From Buttiauxella izardii (GTDB lineage Bacteria; Pseudomonadota; Gammaproteobacteria; Enterobacterales; Enterobacteriaceae): a stretch of 64,000 bases of DNA. The notes beneath the pieces were generated by a model, which saw nothing but the letters and a program-made list of their open reading frames with translations, searched no databases and was not told where the DNA came from. The position numbers and the translations under genes are program-made. Positions within the stretch are counted from its first letter, which is position 1. The number at the start of each line of letters is the position of its first letter. The stretch is from assembly GCF_003601925.1 (NCBI RefSeq), contig NZ_QZWH01000038.1, positions 27,528 to 91,527 on the forward strand. The letters run 5' to 3'. This document shows, piece after piece, positions 44,940 to 55,335 of this stretch.

Positions 44940-46409
44940 ATGGTTTCTCAAGATAAAACAACACAAGCGCCTGGCTTACGTCGTGAGCTAAAAGCGCGCC
45001 ACTTAACGATGATCGCCATCGGCGGTTCCATCGGTACCGGGCTATTTGTTGCCTCTGGTGCAACCATTTCTCAAGCGGGCCCAGGCGGCGCGCTGCTCTC
45101 CTATATGCTGATTGGCCTGATGGTGTATTTCCTGATGACAAGCCTGGGCGAGCTTGCGGCTTACATGCCGGTTTCTGGCTCTTTCGCCACCTACGGTCAG
45201 CAATACGTTGAAGAAGGTTTCGGCTTCGCACTGGGCTGGAACTACTGGTACAACTGGGCGGTGACTATCGCCGTTGACCTCGTGGCATCACAACTGGTGA
45301 TGAACTACTGGTTCCCGGACACCCCAGGCTGGATCTGGAGCGCGCTGTTCCTCGGCATCATGTTCCTGCTCAACTACATCTCCGTTAAAGGTTTTGGCGA
45401 AGCAGAATACTGGTTCTCCCTGATCAAAGTGGTCACCGTGGTGGTGTTTATCGCCGTCGGCGTGATGATGATTCTCGGCATCTTCAAAGGCGCACAACCT
45501 GCGGGCTGGAGCAACTGGGCGATTGGCGATGCGCCGTTTGCCGGTGGTTTCTCGGCGATGATAGGCGTGGCGATGATCGTCGGCTTTTCCTTCCAGGGGA
45601 CGGAGCTTATCGGCGTGGCTGCGGGTGAATCTGAAGATCCAGGCAAAAACATTCCACGCGCGGTGCGTCAGGTGTTCTGGCGTATCCTGCTGTTCTATGT
45701 GTTCGCGATTCTGATTATCAGCCTGATCATTCCTTACACCGATCCAAGCCTGCTGCGTAACGACGTGAAAGATATCGGCGTCAGCCCGTTCACTCTGGTG
45801 TTCGAGCACGCTGGCCTGTTGTCTGCGGCAGCGGTCATGAACGCAGTTATTCTGACAGCGGTACTGTCTGCGGGTAACTCCGGCATGTACGCCTCAACCC
45901 GTATGCTTTACACCCTGGCTTGTGACGGCAAAGCGCCACGCATTTTCTCTAAGCTTTCCCGTGGTGGTGTGCCGCGTAACGCGCTGTACGCAACGACCGT
46001 GGTCGCTGGCCTGTGCTTCCTGACTTCTATGTTTGGTAACCAGACCGTTTACCTGTGGTTGCTGAATACTTCCGGTATGACCGGCTTTATTGCCTGGTTG
46101 GGGATTGCTATCAGCCACTATCGTTTCCGCCGTGGTTATGTGAAGCAAGGGCTTGATCTTAATGACCTGCCGTATGTTTCTGGTTTCTTCCCGCTGGGGC
46201 CAATCTTTGCCTTCGTCCTGTGCCTTATCATCACGTTGGGTCAGAACTACGAAGCATTCCTGGCTGATAAAATTGACTGGGCTGGCGTGACTGCAACGTA
46301 CATCGGTATCCCGCTGTTCCTGGCTATTTGGTTGGGCTACAAAATTACCAAAGGGACGCGTTTCGTGAAATACAGCGAAATGACCTTCCCAAAAACGTTT
46401 AAAAAATAA
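44940..46409 (+). CDS. lysP: Lysine-specific permease LysP
   Basis: A 489-aa APC-family lysine/H+ symporter that in E. coli also keeps the CadC regulator inactive. ATG at 44940 (MVSQDKTTQAPG); a TTG seven codons upstream is open but less likely, since the ATG has GGAAGGA at 12 nt. Visible are RHLTMIAIGGSIGTGLFVAS (about 18-37), 12 helices and the loop EDPGKNIPRAVRQVFWR. Same length as in E. coli. Located between the SDR insert and cirA. Confidence 0.97.
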   Translation: MVSQDKTTQAPGLRRELKARHLTMIAIGGSIGTGLFVASGATISQAGPGGALLSYMLIGLMVYFLMTSLGELAAYMPVSGSFATYGQQYVEEGFGFALGWNYWYNWAVTIAVDLVASQLVMNYWFPDTPGWIWSALFLGIMFLLNYISVKGFGEAEYWFSLIKVVTVVVFIAVGVMMILGIFKGAQPAGWSNWAIGDAPFAGGFSAMIGVAMIVGFSFQGTELIGVAAGESEDPGKNIPRAVRQVFWRILLFYVFAILIISLIIPYTDPSLLRNDVKDIGVSPFTLVFEHAGLLSAAAVMNAVILTAVLSAGNSGMYASTRMLYTLACDGKAPRIFSKLSRGGVPRNALYATTVVAGLCFLTSMFGNQTVYLWLLNTSGMTGFIAWLGIAISHYRFRRGYVKQGLDLNDLPYVSGFFPLGPIFAFVLCLIITLGQNYEAFLADKIDWAGVTATYIGIPLFLAIWLGYKITKGTRFVKYSEMTFPKTFKK

Positions 46410-46414
46410 AACGA

Positions 46415-46442
46415 AAAGGGCGCGATAATCGCGCCCTTTCTT
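46415..46442 (+). terminator. Terminator after lysP
   Basis: AAAGGGCGCG and CGCGCCCTTT pair around ATAAT and are followed by CTT. It lies 5 nt beyond the lysP stop codon. Confidence 0.9.
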
Positions 46443-46497
46443 ATGCTGACCCCCGCAAACTTCCTTCCTAAACATTACAAATTTTAACAATTTGATT

Positions 46498-46516
46498 GAT
46501 AACTATTCTCGTTTAT
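46498..46516 (+). promoter_or_regulatory. Candidate Fur box upstream of cirA
   Basis: GATAACTATTCTCGTTTAT shares 10 of 19 positions with the Fur consensus, and cirA is a known Fur target. A TGTGA-GCGCAA-TCTAT CRP-like site lies at 46606-46621. Confidence 0.6.
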
Positions 46517-46661
46517 CTTATGGTGTCGCCACACTTTACCCCGGCTGGATGTTGGTGAGTAAAGTTTGCAGACGTTTGCCAATGTAGCAAGCGTCGCATC
46601 AGGAATGTGAGCGCAATCTATTTGTTAAGTATTGTTTGCCATTCACCTCATGGAGAAAGGA

Positions 46662-48632
46662 ATGTTAAGGTTGAATCCCATCGTCCGGGGAGGACTTTGC
46701 GCGTCAATAATCAGTGCTGCGTTTCCCGTCATCGCCTCTGAATACGAAGACACCGTGGTGGTTACCGCGTCTGCTAGCGAGCAAAATCTCAAAGATGCCC
46801 CTGCCAGTATTAGCGTTATCACGAAAGAAGACCTGAAAAAGAAACCGATCCAGAACCTGAAAGATGTCTTGCAGGAAGTCCCAGGTGTGCAGCTCACCAA
46901 CGAAGGGGATAACCGCCAGGGCGTGAGTATTCGTGGCCTGAGCAGCAGCTACACGCTGATTCTGGTGGATGGCAAACGAGTGAACTCGCGTAATGCGGTG
47001 TTCCGCCATAACGATTTCGATCTTAACTGGATCCCGGTCGATGCCATTGAACGTATCGAAGTGGTGCGCGGGCCGATGTCCTCGCTCTACGGTTCCGATG
47101 CGTTGGGCGGCGTGGTCAACATTATCACGCGTAAAGTCGGCAAAGCCTGGCATGGTACGGTGACAGCGGATACCACGATTCAGGAAAAACGCGATCGCGG
47201 TGATTCCTATAACAGCAATTTCTTCGTCAGCGGCCCTATCGTTGACGACCTGCTGGGGGTGAAGGTTTACGGCAACCTCGGCAAACGCGAGAAAGACAAA
47301 CAAGAAGAATCCAGCACCAGCGCAACGGGTGAAACGCCACGTATCGAAGGCTTCACCACGCGCAGCGGCAGCGCTGAATTTGCGCTCACGCCAACTGAAA
47401 ATCAGGATATGACTTTTGGTTACGGCTTTGACCGCCAGGACCGTGATTCTGACTCGCTGAATAAAAACCGCATGGAGCGCCAGGATTACTCAATCGCCCA
47501 CAATGGTCGTTGGGATTACGGCAATACCGAGCTGCGTTTTTATGGCGATAAGATTGATAACCTCAATCCGGGCAATAGCTCACCTATCACTTCACGCAAT
47601 AACAGCCTCGACGGCAAACTGGTGCTGCCATTAGGCGAAATCAACCAGTTGCTGACTTTCGGCGGTGAATGGCGTCACGATAAACTAACCGACCCGGTTA
47701 ACCTGACGGGCGGCAACAGTTCCGAAACGTCCGCCAGCCAGTATGCGTTGTTCCTGGAAGATGAATGGCGGATCTTTGAACCGCTGGCATTGACCACCGG
47801 CATCCGTATGGACGACCACGAAACCTACGGCGATCACTGGAGCCCGCGTGCTTATCTGGTGTATAGCGCGACTGATACCGTGACGGTAAAAGGCGGCTGG
47901 GCAACGGCGTTTAAAGCTCCTTCTTTATTACAGCTTAGCCCGGACTGGACCAGCAACTCGTGCCGTGGCTCTTGTAAAATTGTCGGCAGCCCGGATCTGA
48001 AACCAGAAACCAGCGAAAGCTTCGAACTTGGCCTGTATTACGCTGGCGACGAAGGGTTGTTGGACGGCGTGACCGGGAGTATCACGACCTTCCAGAACAA
48101 CCTGGAAGACATGATTGATATTAACCGTACAGCAAATCGCGCACAGGCACCGTCGTATTCCAACTTTGTTGGTTTTGACAGCGCCGGGAACCCGATCTTC
48201 AAATACTACAACGTCAACAAAGCGCGTATTCGCGGTGTGGAAACTGAAGTGAAAGTGCCGTTTAACGATCAATGGAAATTGACGCTGAACTACACCTATA
48301 ACGATGGGCGTGATTTGAGTACCGGTGGGAATAAACCGCTGTCATCTCTGCCATTCCATACCGCCAACGGTACTGTGGACTGGGCGCCGCTCGATGACTG
48401 GTCATTCTATGTTTCTGCCAACTATACCGGCGAGCAGCGTGTAACAACCAACGGCGAACCAACGCCTGGCGGTTACGTGGTGTGGAATACCGGTGCGGCA
48501 TGGAAGGCGACGAAAAACGTCAAATTACGTGCGGGCGTGCTGAACCTGGGTGACAAAGACCTGAGTCGTGACGATTACAGTTACAACGAAGATGGTCGTC
48601 GTTACTTTATGGCGGTGGATTACACGTTCTAA
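46662..48632 (+). CDS. cirA: TonB-dependent catecholate siderophore receptor CirA
   Basis: Outer-membrane receptor for iron-catecholates and entry port for colicin I and cefiderocol-like drugs. From the ATG at 46662 ([22 protein letters not shown] upstream) it has 656 aa (E. coli 663). Signal peptide to about residue 26, TonB box DTVVVTAS near 31-38, a plug domain with [11 protein letters not shown] and [14 protein letters not shown], a 22-strand barrel, and the terminal Phe of YFMAVDYTF needed for outer-membrane insertion. Ten extra in-frame codons upstream look non-coding. Confidence 0.96.
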   Translation: MLRLNPIVRGGLCASIISAAFPVIASEYEDTVVVTASASEQNLKDAPASISVITKEDLKKKPIQNLKDVLQEVPGVQLTNEGDNRQGVSIRGLSSSYTLILVDGKRVNSRNAVFRHNDFDLNWIPVDAIERIEVVRGPMSSLYGSDALGGVVNIITRKVGKAWHGTVTADTTIQEKRDRGDSYNSNFFVSGPIVDDLLGVKVYGNLGKREKDKQEESSTSATGETPRIEGFTTRSGSAEFALTPTENQDMTFGYGFDRQDRDSDSLNKNRMERQDYSIAHNGRWDYGNTELRFYGDKIDNLNPGNSSPITSRNNSLDGKLVLPLGEINQLLTFGGEWRHDKLTDPVNLTGGNSSETSASQYALFLEDEWRIFEPLALTTGIRMDDHETYGDHWSPRAYLVYSATDTVTVKGGWATAFKAPSLLQLSPDWTSNSCRGSCKIVGSPDLKPETSESFELGLYYAGDEGLLDGVTGSITTFQNNLEDMIDINRTANRAQAPSYSNFVGFDSAGNPIFKYYNVNKARIRGVETEVKVPFNDQWKLTLNYTYNDGRDLSTGGNKPLSSLPFHTANGTVDWAPLDDWSFYVSANYTGEQRVTTNGEPTPGGYVVWNTGAAWKATKNVKLRAGVLNLGDKDLSRDDYSYNEDGRRYFMAVDYTF

Positions 48633-48639
48633 GTTTTCG

Positions 48640-48757
48640 CCCTCACCCTAACCCTCTCCCCCAGGGAGAGGGGATAGTCCGGTTTTCTCCCTGTCCCCCA
48701 GGAGAGGGGATGATATGGTTTTCTCCCTCTCCTTTGGGAGAGGGCCGGGGTGAGGGG
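48640..48757. repeat. CCCTCACCC/GAGAGGG intergenic repeat, copy A
   Basis: Begins CCCTCACCCTAACCCTCTCC and ends GGGGTGAGGG, giving an overall inverted repeat. Between these are three GAGAGGG-type hairpin units separated by GGTTTTCTCCCT-like spacers. It lies 7 nt after the cirA stop and 6 nt beyond the convergent fghA end. Confidence 0.85.
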
Positions 48758-48763
48758 AATGAA

Positions 48764-49594
48764 TTACGCCAAATGCTCCGCATGAAAACGCAGATGGTCT
48801 TCAATAAATGACTCAATAAAGTAATAGCTGTGATCGTATCCAGGCTGAACACGCAGCGTTAACGGCCAGTTCTTCTGTCTTGCGACTTCTGCAAACTGCG
48901 CCGGTTGCAGTTGATCGGCCAGGAACTGATCGGCATCGCCTTGATCGATCAGCACCGGAATCGCCTGCGTGGTATCGGCCTGCATCAACAACCAGCAACT
49001 ATCCCATTCGTGCCATTTCTGCTGGTCTGCACCTAAATAGGCAGCAAAGGCTTTTTGCCCCCACGGCACACGCGTTGGGTTCACAATCGGCGCGAAGGCA
49101 GAAACAGAACAGTAGCGACCTGGGTTTTTCAACGCGATGCTAAGCGCACCGTGGCCGCCCATGGAATGCCCGAAAATAGAGGCTTTCTCGCTGATGCTGA
49201 AGTTGTCAGCGATTAATGCAGGCAGCTCATCATTAATGTAGTCATACATCCGGAAATTGTCGGCCCACGGTTCTTCTGTGGCGTTGAGGTAAAAACCTGC
49301 GCCCTGGCCGAGATCGTAGCTTTCATTATTAGGTACGTTTTCACCACGCGGGCTGGTATCTGGCATCACCAGTACAATCCCCAATTCAGACGCGACACGT
49401 TGTGCGCCGGCTTTAGTGGTGAAGTTTTCGTCGTTACAGGTTAAACCAGACAGCCAATAAAGAACCGGTGGAGGAGTGGTGCGCGGCGTTGGAAGAAAAA
49501 TACTGAACGTCATCGGACATTTCAATACTGCGGAATCATGGCGCCAGCGCTGCTGCCAGCCTTCAAAACATCGGTGTTCTTCTAGTAGTTCCAT
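48764..49594 (-). CDS. fghA: S-formylglutathione hydrolase (YeiG)
   Basis: A 276-aa alpha/beta hydrolase of the esterase D family that cleaves S-formylglutathione to formate in formaldehyde detoxification. Starts [17 protein letters not shown] at ATG 49592-49594; a TTG five codons upstream is open. Catalytic motif [12 protein letters not shown] (Ser near 145), Asp region [13 protein letters not shown] (about 221-233) and His region [12 protein letters not shown] (about 252-263). No neighbouring frm genes. Slightly shorter than E. coli YeiG (278). Confidence 0.95.
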   Translation of the reverse strand: MELLEEHRCFEGWQQRWRHDSAVLKCPMTFSIFLPTPRTTPPPVLYWLSGLTCNDENFTTKAGAQRVASELGIVLVMPDTSPRGENVPNNESYDLGQGAGFYLNATEEPWADNFRMYDYINDELPALIADNFSISEKASIFGHSMGGHGALSIALKNPGRYCSVSAFAPIVNPTRVPWGQKAFAAYLGADQQKWHEWDSCWLLMQADTTQAIPVLIDQGDADQFLADQLQPAQFAEVARQKNWPLTLRVQPGYDHSYYFIESFIEDHLRFHAEHLA

Positions 49595-49701
49595 CCAGAG
49601 GTTCCTCAAATATATTCAATATCAATGAATAACTTTCACTTCTCCCCAGTCTAGCCATGCGGCATCATGCTGGCAACGAAATCGTAACAATTGGGGGCTG
49701 T

Positions 49702-50826
49702 GTGGCGGCACGTATCGCATTGACGGGATTTTTGGTGCTGGTGGTCGCAATGGGCATTGGCCGTTTCGCGTTCACGCCGCAAGTCCCGTTGATGATAGCG
49801 GAAGGGCAACTTACCTTAACCAGCGCGGGTTTGGTAGCCGCGATTAACTATCTCGGTTATCTGGTTGGCGCGTGGGATGCCATGCGCGCGCATCGGCGTG
49901 TCGAGCTGCGATTAATGGCTGGCGTCTGGGGGGCGGTGATTTTAACGCTGCTTTCAGCAACCGTAGATTCCGCATTGTGGCACGCACTGATTCGTTTTCT
50001 GATTGGTTGTGCCAGCGGTTGGGCGATGGTGTTAATCGCCGCCTGGAGCAACGAACAACTGGCGCATTTAGGCAAGCCGGGGTTAAGCGCCGCCGTGTTT
50101 GCAGGGCCGGGAGCGGGGATATTTATCAGCGGTTTGCTGGCGGTTGCGATTCACAGTTATGGAATATCGGCCAGCCACGCCTGGCTAATTTACGGCGTTT
50201 TAGCACTGCTATTTATTGCCTTAATCGCCCGCAACTTACCGCGCAAAGGCGAATTGCATCGCCCGGAAACGGCACCAGAACCGCTGGTTTTAACGCCGCA
50301 ACTGAAACGCCTGGTCTGGAGCTACAGTCTGGCGGGATTTGGCTACATTCTGCCCGCGACGTTTTTATCGCAAATGGCCAGCGCGCGTTTCCCCGGCAGC
50401 GCATTCGCGCAGTTCGTCTGGCCGATTTTCGGTGGGGCGGCGGTGTGTGGGATTTTGCTCGGAATTGCTGCGCGGCATTGGTTGCAAAGCCATCAACGCC
50501 TGGCGCTGGTTCTCTGGTTACAAGCGCTTGGGGTATTCGCCTCAGATATGATTCCCGGCATGTTTGGCCTGGTTTTAGGATCGCTGCTGGTGGGCGGAGG
50601 CTTCTTATGTGCGGTGCAATTGTCGCTACTTTATGGGCGCGAACTGGCACCGAAACATACCCGTTATATGGCTGGATTGCTGACCACCGGCTACGCGACG
50701 GGGCAGTTAGTCGGCCCGATGCTCTCGGCATTATCGACTTCACTGACCGGGCAGCTTGAACCCGCACTTTATTTCGCCGGATTTGCTTTATTAATCGGCG
50801 GCGGTCTGGTGTGGAGAAGGTATTGA
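49702..50826 (+). CDS. YbfB/YjiJ-family MFS transporter
   Basis: A 12-helix major facilitator protein of the YbfB/YjiJ family, substrate unknown. First helix ALTGFLVLVVAMGIGRFAFTP has the family motif GIGRFAFTPQVPLM. GTG at 49702 is the likely start (GGGGG 4 nt upstream, 374 aa). The frame is open to an ATG at 49657, giving 389 aa with an unusual polar leader and no ribosome site. Conserved RFLIGCASGWAMVLIAAW and LLTTGYATGQLVGPML. It lies between fghA and folE, a pair that is adjacent in E. coli, so it is extra here. Confidence 0.88.
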   Translation: MAARIALTGFLVLVVAMGIGRFAFTPQVPLMIAEGQLTLTSAGLVAAINYLGYLVGAWDAMRAHRRVELRLMAGVWGAVILTLLSATVDSALWHALIRFLIGCASGWAMVLIAAWSNEQLAHLGKPGLSAAVFAGPGAGIFISGLLAVAIHSYGISASHAWLIYGVLALLFIALIARNLPRKGELHRPETAPEPLVLTPQLKRLVWSYSLAGFGYILPATFLSQMASARFPGSAFAQFVWPIFGGAAVCGILLGIAARHWLQSHQRLALVLWLQALGVFASDMIPGMFGLVLGSLLVGGGFLCAVQLSLLYGRELAPKHTRYMAGLLTTGYATGQLVGPMLSALSTSLTGQLEPALYFAGFALLIGGGLVWRRY

Positions 50827-50942
50827 CGATTTCAATAATTATCGTTCGCACTACTGGATTATGCGACCGCGCTCACGCACAATGAGCGCACACTTTGCCC
50901 CTATGAGAGCAGAGGTCAGCCACACCTGCAGGAGAAAACAAC

Positions 50943-51608
50943 ATGACATCACTCAGTCCAGAAGCCACATTGGTTCACGAAGCACTGGTTGCTCGCGGTT
51001 TAGAAACCCCGTTGCGCCCACCTGTGCGTGAGCTGGATAACGAAACCCGCAAGCGTCAGATTGCCGAACATATGACGGAAATCATGCAGTTGCTCAATCT
51101 CGATTTGAGCGACGATAGCTTGATGGAAACCCCGCATCGCATCGCAAAAATGTATGTCGATGAGATTTTCTCCGGCCTCGATTACGCCAATTTCCCGAAA
51201 ATCACCGTCATCGAAAATAAGATGAAGGTCGATGAAATGGTTACGGTGCGCAACATTACGTTGACCAGCACTTGCGAACACCATTTCGTCACTATCGACG
51301 GGAAAGCGACGGTTTCTTATCTGCCGAAAGACACCGTGATTGGCCTGTCGAAAATTAACCGCATTGTGCAATTCTTTGCCCAGCGCCCGCAGGTTCAGGA
51401 ACGTTTAACTCAGCAAATCCTGATTGCTCTGCAAACTCTGCTCGGCACCAACAATGTGGCGGTATCTATTGATGCGGTCCATTATTGTGTGAAAGCGCGT
51501 GGTGTGCAGGATGCGACCAGCGCGACGACCACCACGTCGTTGGGCGGATTGTTCAAATCCAGCCAAAATACTCGCCAGGAATTCCTGCGCGCTGTGCGTC
51601 ATAGCTAA
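50943..51608 (+). CDS. folE: GTP cyclohydrolase I
   Basis: A 221-aa homodecameric enzyme making 7,8-dihydroneopterin triphosphate from GTP for folate. Length fits E. coli (222). Zinc ligands in TSTCEHHFV (about 108-116) and [10 protein letters not shown] (about 179-188); [19 protein letters not shown] (about 137-155) is the family signature. CAGGAG precedes the ATG. yeiB follows after 20 nt, as in E. coli. Confidence 0.98.
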   Translation: MTSLSPEATLVHEALVARGLETPLRPPVRELDNETRKRQIAEHMTEIMQLLNLDLSDDSLMETPHRIAKMYVDEIFSGLDYANFPKITVIENKMKVDEMVTVRNITLTSTCEHHFVTIDGKATVSYLPKDTVIGLSKINRIVQFFAQRPQVQERLTQQILIALQTLLGTNNVAVSIDAVHYCVKARGVQDATSATTTTSLGGLFKSSQNTRQEFLRAVRHS

Positions 51609-51628
51609 CCATTAATCAGGCAGGGTGT

Positions 51629-52786
51629 ATGGAGCGGAATGTAACGCTGGATTTTGTCCGTGGCGTCGCTATTCTCGGCATCCTGCTGCTTAATATCGTG
51701 GCCTTCGGTTTACCGAAGGCGGCGTATCTCAATCCTGCCTGGGCCGGTACTGTTACCGACCGCGACGCCTGGACATGGGCAATTCTCGACGTTTTCGCTC
51801 AGGTCAAATTCCTCACGCTTTTCGCTCTCTTGTTCGGTGCGGGTTTGCAGATGTTGTTACATCGCGGCAAGCGCTGGATTCAGTCACGCCTGACGTTATT
51901 AGTTCTGCTCGGTTTCATGCACGGCATTTTGCTGTGGGATGGTGATATTTTGCTGGCCTATGGTTTAGTCGGCCTGGTGTGTTGGCGTCTGATTCGTGAT
52001 GCACCGGGGATTCGCTCACTGTTTAATACCGGTGCGATGCTTTATCTCACAGGCGTGGGCGTGCTGCTGTTACTGGGCTTTATTTCAGGTGACGCGCCAA
52101 ACCGCTCGTGGATACCGGATGCGGCCAATTTGCAGTATGAAAAGTGGTGGAAGCTGGGCGGCGGCACCGAAGCCATCAGCAATCGCATTGATCTTCTGTC
52201 GTCGAACTTAGTGGCGCTTGGCGCGCAGTATGGCTGGCAACTGGCGGGCATGATGCTAATGGGCGCGGCATTAATGCGCAGCGGTTGGTTGCGTGGCGAA
52301 TTTAGTCTGCATCATTATCGCCGCACCGGTTTGTTCCTGATTGTGGTGGGTATGCTGATCAACATCCCGGCGATTTACGCGCAATGGCATGTCGGCTGGT
52401 CATATCGCTGGTGTGCTTTCTTGCTGCAAGCCCCGCGTGAACTGGGCGCGCCGTTTCAAACGATCGGTTATGCGGCGCTGGCATTTGGCTACTGGCCGCA
52501 GCTTTCACGTTTGTGGCTGGTTAACGCGGTGGCGCACGTCGGGCGCATGGCGCTTTCAAACTATTTACTGCAAACGGTGATTTGCACCACGCTCTTCTTC
52601 CGTATGGGCTGGTTCATGAAGTTTGACCGGTTAACCCTGCTGGCCGTGGTGCCTGCCGTCTGGGTTATTAACATTATTTTCTCCATGCTCTGGCTGCGTT
52701 TCTTCCGCCAGGGGCCTGTAGAATGGCTGTGGCGGCAACTAACCGCACGCGCCGCAGGGGTATCACTGAAACATCCAGCAAGATAA
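51629..52786 (+). CDS. yeiB: DUF418/DUF405 membrane protein YeiB
   Basis: A 385-aa inner-membrane protein with about ten helices, same length as E. coli YeiB; function unknown. It shows the family start LDFVRGVAILGILLLNI (about 6-22), LFALLFGAGLQMLL (about 64-77) and a C-terminal DUF418 domain with GRMALSNYLLQTV. It shares the folE transcript in E. coli and probably here. Confidence 0.93.
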   Translation: MERNVTLDFVRGVAILGILLLNIVAFGLPKAAYLNPAWAGTVTDRDAWTWAILDVFAQVKFLTLFALLFGAGLQMLLHRGKRWIQSRLTLLVLLGFMHGILLWDGDILLAYGLVGLVCWRLIRDAPGIRSLFNTGAMLYLTGVGVLLLLGFISGDAPNRSWIPDAANLQYEKWWKLGGGTEAISNRIDLLSSNLVALGAQYGWQLAGMMLMGAALMRSGWLRGEFSLHHYRRTGLFLIVVGMLINIPAIYAQWHVGWSYRWCAFLLQAPRELGAPFQTIGYAALAFGYWPQLSRLWLVNAVAHVGRMALSNYLLQTVICTTLFFRMGWFMKFDRLTLLAVVPAVWVINIIFSMLWLRFFRQGPVEWLWRQLTARAAGVSLKHPAR

Positions 52787-52816
52787 TGATATACATCACA
52801 AACGTTAACGATATGT

Positions 52817-52851
52817 ATGTAACCGTTTTCATTGATGTGATCATCCTCACG
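52817..52851 (+). promoter_or_regulatory. GalS/GalR operator and CRP site upstream of galS
   Basis: ATGTAACCGTTTTCAT (52817-52832) fits the Gal operator pattern. Directly after it TGTGATCATCCTCACG (52836-52851) matches TGTGA-N6-TCACA at nine of ten positions. The pair suits autorepression and CRP activation of galS. Confidence 0.78.
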
Positions 52852-52942
52852 TAGTCATTTACAACTCACTGCCAAAATAGCCACCTTGCCAAATACAGGG
52901 TGCATTCATGAGACTTATTCCTCCAGCGTCAGGTCGATACCT

Positions 52943-53965
52943 ATGATCACCATTCGTGACGTTGCCCGAATCGCCGGCGTCTCCGTGGCGACAGTATCCC
53001 GCGTACTCAATAACAGCGCATTAGTCAGCGCCGACACTCGTGAAAGTGTTATGCAGGCGGTGGCGCAACTGGGCTATCGCCCGAATGCCAACGCCCAGGC
53101 ACTGGCGACGCAGGTCAGCGACACCATCGGCGTGGTGGTCATGGATGTGTCCGATCCGTTTTTTGGCGCACTAGTCAAAGCAGTGGATGTGGTAGCCCAG
53201 GAACACAACAAATATGTGCTCATCGGTAACAGCTATCACCAGGAAGAAAAAGAACGTCATGCCATCGAAGTGCTGATTCGTCAACGCTGTAATGCATTGA
53301 TTGTTCATGCTAAAGCCTTAAGCGATCAAGAGTTAAGCGAATTCCTCGAACACATTCCAGGCATGGTGCTGGTTAACCGCATTGTGCCAGGTTTCGAGCA
53401 TCGTTGCGTTGGGCTGGATAACGTCAGCGGTGCCTTGATGGCAACGCGAATGCTGTTTAATCAGGGCCATCAACGCATTGGTTATCTGGCCTCCAGCCAT
53501 GCGATTGAAGATAACGCGCAGCGCCGGGAAGGGTGGATGCGTGGCATGACGGAGCAGGGAATTACACCGCCAGAAAGCTGGGTGGGCGTGGGTTCACCGG
53601 ATATGCAGGGTGGCGAAGCGGCGATGGTGGAACTGCTTGGACGCAATCTGCAACTCAGTGCGGTGTTTGCCTACAACGACAGCATGGCTGCGGGCGCGTT
53701 AACGGCTTTGAAAGATAACGGTATTGTCGTGCCGCACCATGTTTCGGTGATTGGCTTTGATGACATTCCTATCGCGCGTTACACCGATCCGCAACTCACA
53801 ACGGTGCGATACCCCATTGTTTCAATGGCGCGTCTGGCGACTGAACTGGCGTTACAGGGAGCAGCAGGCACGCTCGATAATGGTGCAACACACTGTTTTA
53901 TGCCGACTTTAGTCCGTCGCCATTCTGTGGCTCCTCGGCAAATTGCGGCACCGATCACTCTCTGA
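52943..53965 (+). CDS. galS: Galactose isorepressor GalS
   Basis: LacI-family repressor that controls mglBAC and the gal regulon and responds to galactose. From the ATG at 52943 ([21 protein letters not shown], residues 1-21 in the helix-turn-helix) it has 340 aa (E. coli 346). The hinge and sugar-binding domain follow: [19 protein letters not shown], then [19 protein letters not shown]. The frame opens 19 codons upstream but the DNA-binding domain fixes the start. Upstream of mglB, as in E. coli. Confidence 0.96.
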   Translation: MITIRDVARIAGVSVATVSRVLNNSALVSADTRESVMQAVAQLGYRPNANAQALATQVSDTIGVVVMDVSDPFFGALVKAVDVVAQEHNKYVLIGNSYHQEEKERHAIEVLIRQRCNALIVHAKALSDQELSEFLEHIPGMVLVNRIVPGFEHRCVGLDNVSGALMATRMLFNQGHQRIGYLASSHAIEDNAQRREGWMRGMTEQGITPPESWVGVGSPDMQGGEAAMVELLGRNLQLSAVFAYNDSMAAGALTALKDNGIVVPHHVSVIGFDDIPIARYTDPQLTTVRYPIVSMARLATELALQGAAGTLDNGATHCFMPTLVRRHSVAPRQIAAPITL

Positions 53966-53977
53966 ATAAAGTCTTTG

Positions 53978-54011
53978 ATGTAACCGGTTTCAATTTGTGA
54001 GTAAATTCACA
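53978..54011 (+). promoter_or_regulatory. GalS/GalR operator and CRP site upstream of mglB
   Basis: ATGTAACCGGTTTCAA (53978-53993) matches the Gal operator. It is followed by TGTGAGTAAATTCACA (53996-54011), a perfect TGTGA-N6-TCACA CRP site. It lies between galS and mglB. Confidence 0.88.
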
Positions 54012-54254
54012 GTTAATTAACATTGCCATGACTATGATGTCAGCGTTTTATCAGCTGAAACTATATGTAACGGTGATTAATCAGTTTACGTATATGTATT
54101 AGGCCAAAACTATCAATAAAAGCAGTTATGGATCGTTACAGAACACGGAAGAGTTTTTTAACAGAGAAAAATTTTCGGCATTCAGTAACGTTTTCATAAC
54201 AATGCTGCCTGCCTGAATACCACTGAACTACCCTGCAAAAAAACCGGAGATACC

Positions 54255-55253
54255 ATGAATAAGAAGGTTTTGACCCTGTCCGCCGTTATGTCTTGCATGT
54301 TGTTTGGCGCAGCCGCTCATGCAGCTGATACTCGTATCGGTGTGACCATTTATAAATACGACGATAACTTTATGTCGGTCGTGCGCAAGGCAATCGAAAA
54401 AGACGCAAAAGCTTCACCAGACGTTGAACTGCTGATGAACGACTCCCAGAATGACCAATCCAAGCAGAACGATCAGATTGACGTGCTGTTGGCTAAAGGC
54501 GTGAAAGCTCTGGCAATCAACCTGGTTGACCCGGCAGCGGCTGGCACGGTTATTGAAAAAGCCCGTGGTCAGAACATTCCAATCGTTTTCTATAACAAAG
54601 AACCTTCACGTAAAGCGCTGGACAGCTACGACAAGGCTTACTACGTAGGTACTGACTCTAAAGAATCAGGCATCATTCAGGGCGACCTGATTGCTAAACA
54701 CTGGGCAGCAAACCCAGCGTGGGATCTGAACAAAGACGGCCAGGTACAGTTCGTACTGCTGAAAGGCGAGCCAGGCCACCCGGATGCTGAAGCGCGTACC
54801 ACTTACGTTATCAAAGAGCTGAACACCAAGGGCCTGAAAACCCAACAGCTGCAGTTAGATACCGCAATGTGGGATACCGCTCAGGCTAAAGATAAGATGG
54901 ACGCATGGCTGTCTGGCCCGAACGCTAACAAAATCGAAGTGGTTATCGCCAACAACGATGCGATGGCAATGGGTGCTGTAGAAGCGCTGAAAGCACACAA
55001 CAAATCTTCTATTCCAGTATTCGGTGTGGATGCCCTGCCAGAAGCGCTGGCAATGGTTAAATCTGGCGCAATGGCCGGTACTGTTCTGAACGATGCGAAC
55101 AACCAGGCTAAAGCCACCTTCGATCTGGCGAAAAACCTGGCCGATGGTAAGCCTGCTGCTGACGGTACTAAGTGGAAGATCGAGAATAAAATCGTTCGTA
55201 TCCCTTACGTCGGCGTTGACCAAAGCAACCTGGCTGAATTTACGGGTAAATAA
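54255..55253 (+). CDS. mglB: Periplasmic galactose/glucose-binding protein MglB
   Basis: High-affinity receptor for galactose and glucose, feeding both MglAC uptake and Trg chemotaxis. The 332-aa precursor has a signal peptide [20 protein letters not shown] ending AHA before ADTRIG. Sugar-binding residues in YDDNFMSVV, the EF-hand-like Ca loop DLNKDGQVQ (about 157-165) and NNDAMAMGA fit the family. Length equals E. coli MglB. GGAG precedes the ATG. Confidence 0.98.
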   Translation: MNKKVLTLSAVMSCMLFGAAAHAADTRIGVTIYKYDDNFMSVVRKAIEKDAKASPDVELLMNDSQNDQSKQNDQIDVLLAKGVKALAINLVDPAAAGTVIEKARGQNIPIVFYNKEPSRKALDSYDKAYYVGTDSKESGIIQGDLIAKHWAANPAWDLNKDGQVQFVLLKGEPGHPDAEARTTYVIKELNTKGLKTQQLQLDTAMWDTAQAKDKMDAWLSGPNANKIEVVIANNDAMAMGAVEALKAHNKSSIPVFGVDALPEALAMVKSGAMAGTVLNDANNQAKATFDLAKNLADGKPAADGTKWKIENKIVRIPYVGVDQSNLAEFTGK

Positions 55254-55266
55254 GTTAGACAGTGAT

Positions 55267-55292
55267 TACCGGGCGCAGATTCGCGCCCGGTA
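55267..55292 (+). terminator. Hairpin between mglB and mglA
   Basis: TACCGGGCGC and GCGCCCGGTA form a perfect 10-bp stem with a 6-nt loop and no T run. It is 13 nt after mglB and probably lowers read-through or protects the mglB message, giving more binding protein than transporter. Confidence 0.75.
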
Positions 55293-55335
55293 TCAAACCT
55301 GATACTCAGTGACACTATTGGAACCAGGTATAATT

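Noticed and set aside
49872..50759. 295-codon plus-strand frame inside the MFS gene
   Set aside because: It is an out-of-frame shadow: the overlapping frame has twelve hydrophobic helices and family motifs, while this one is Arg-rich and unlike any protein.
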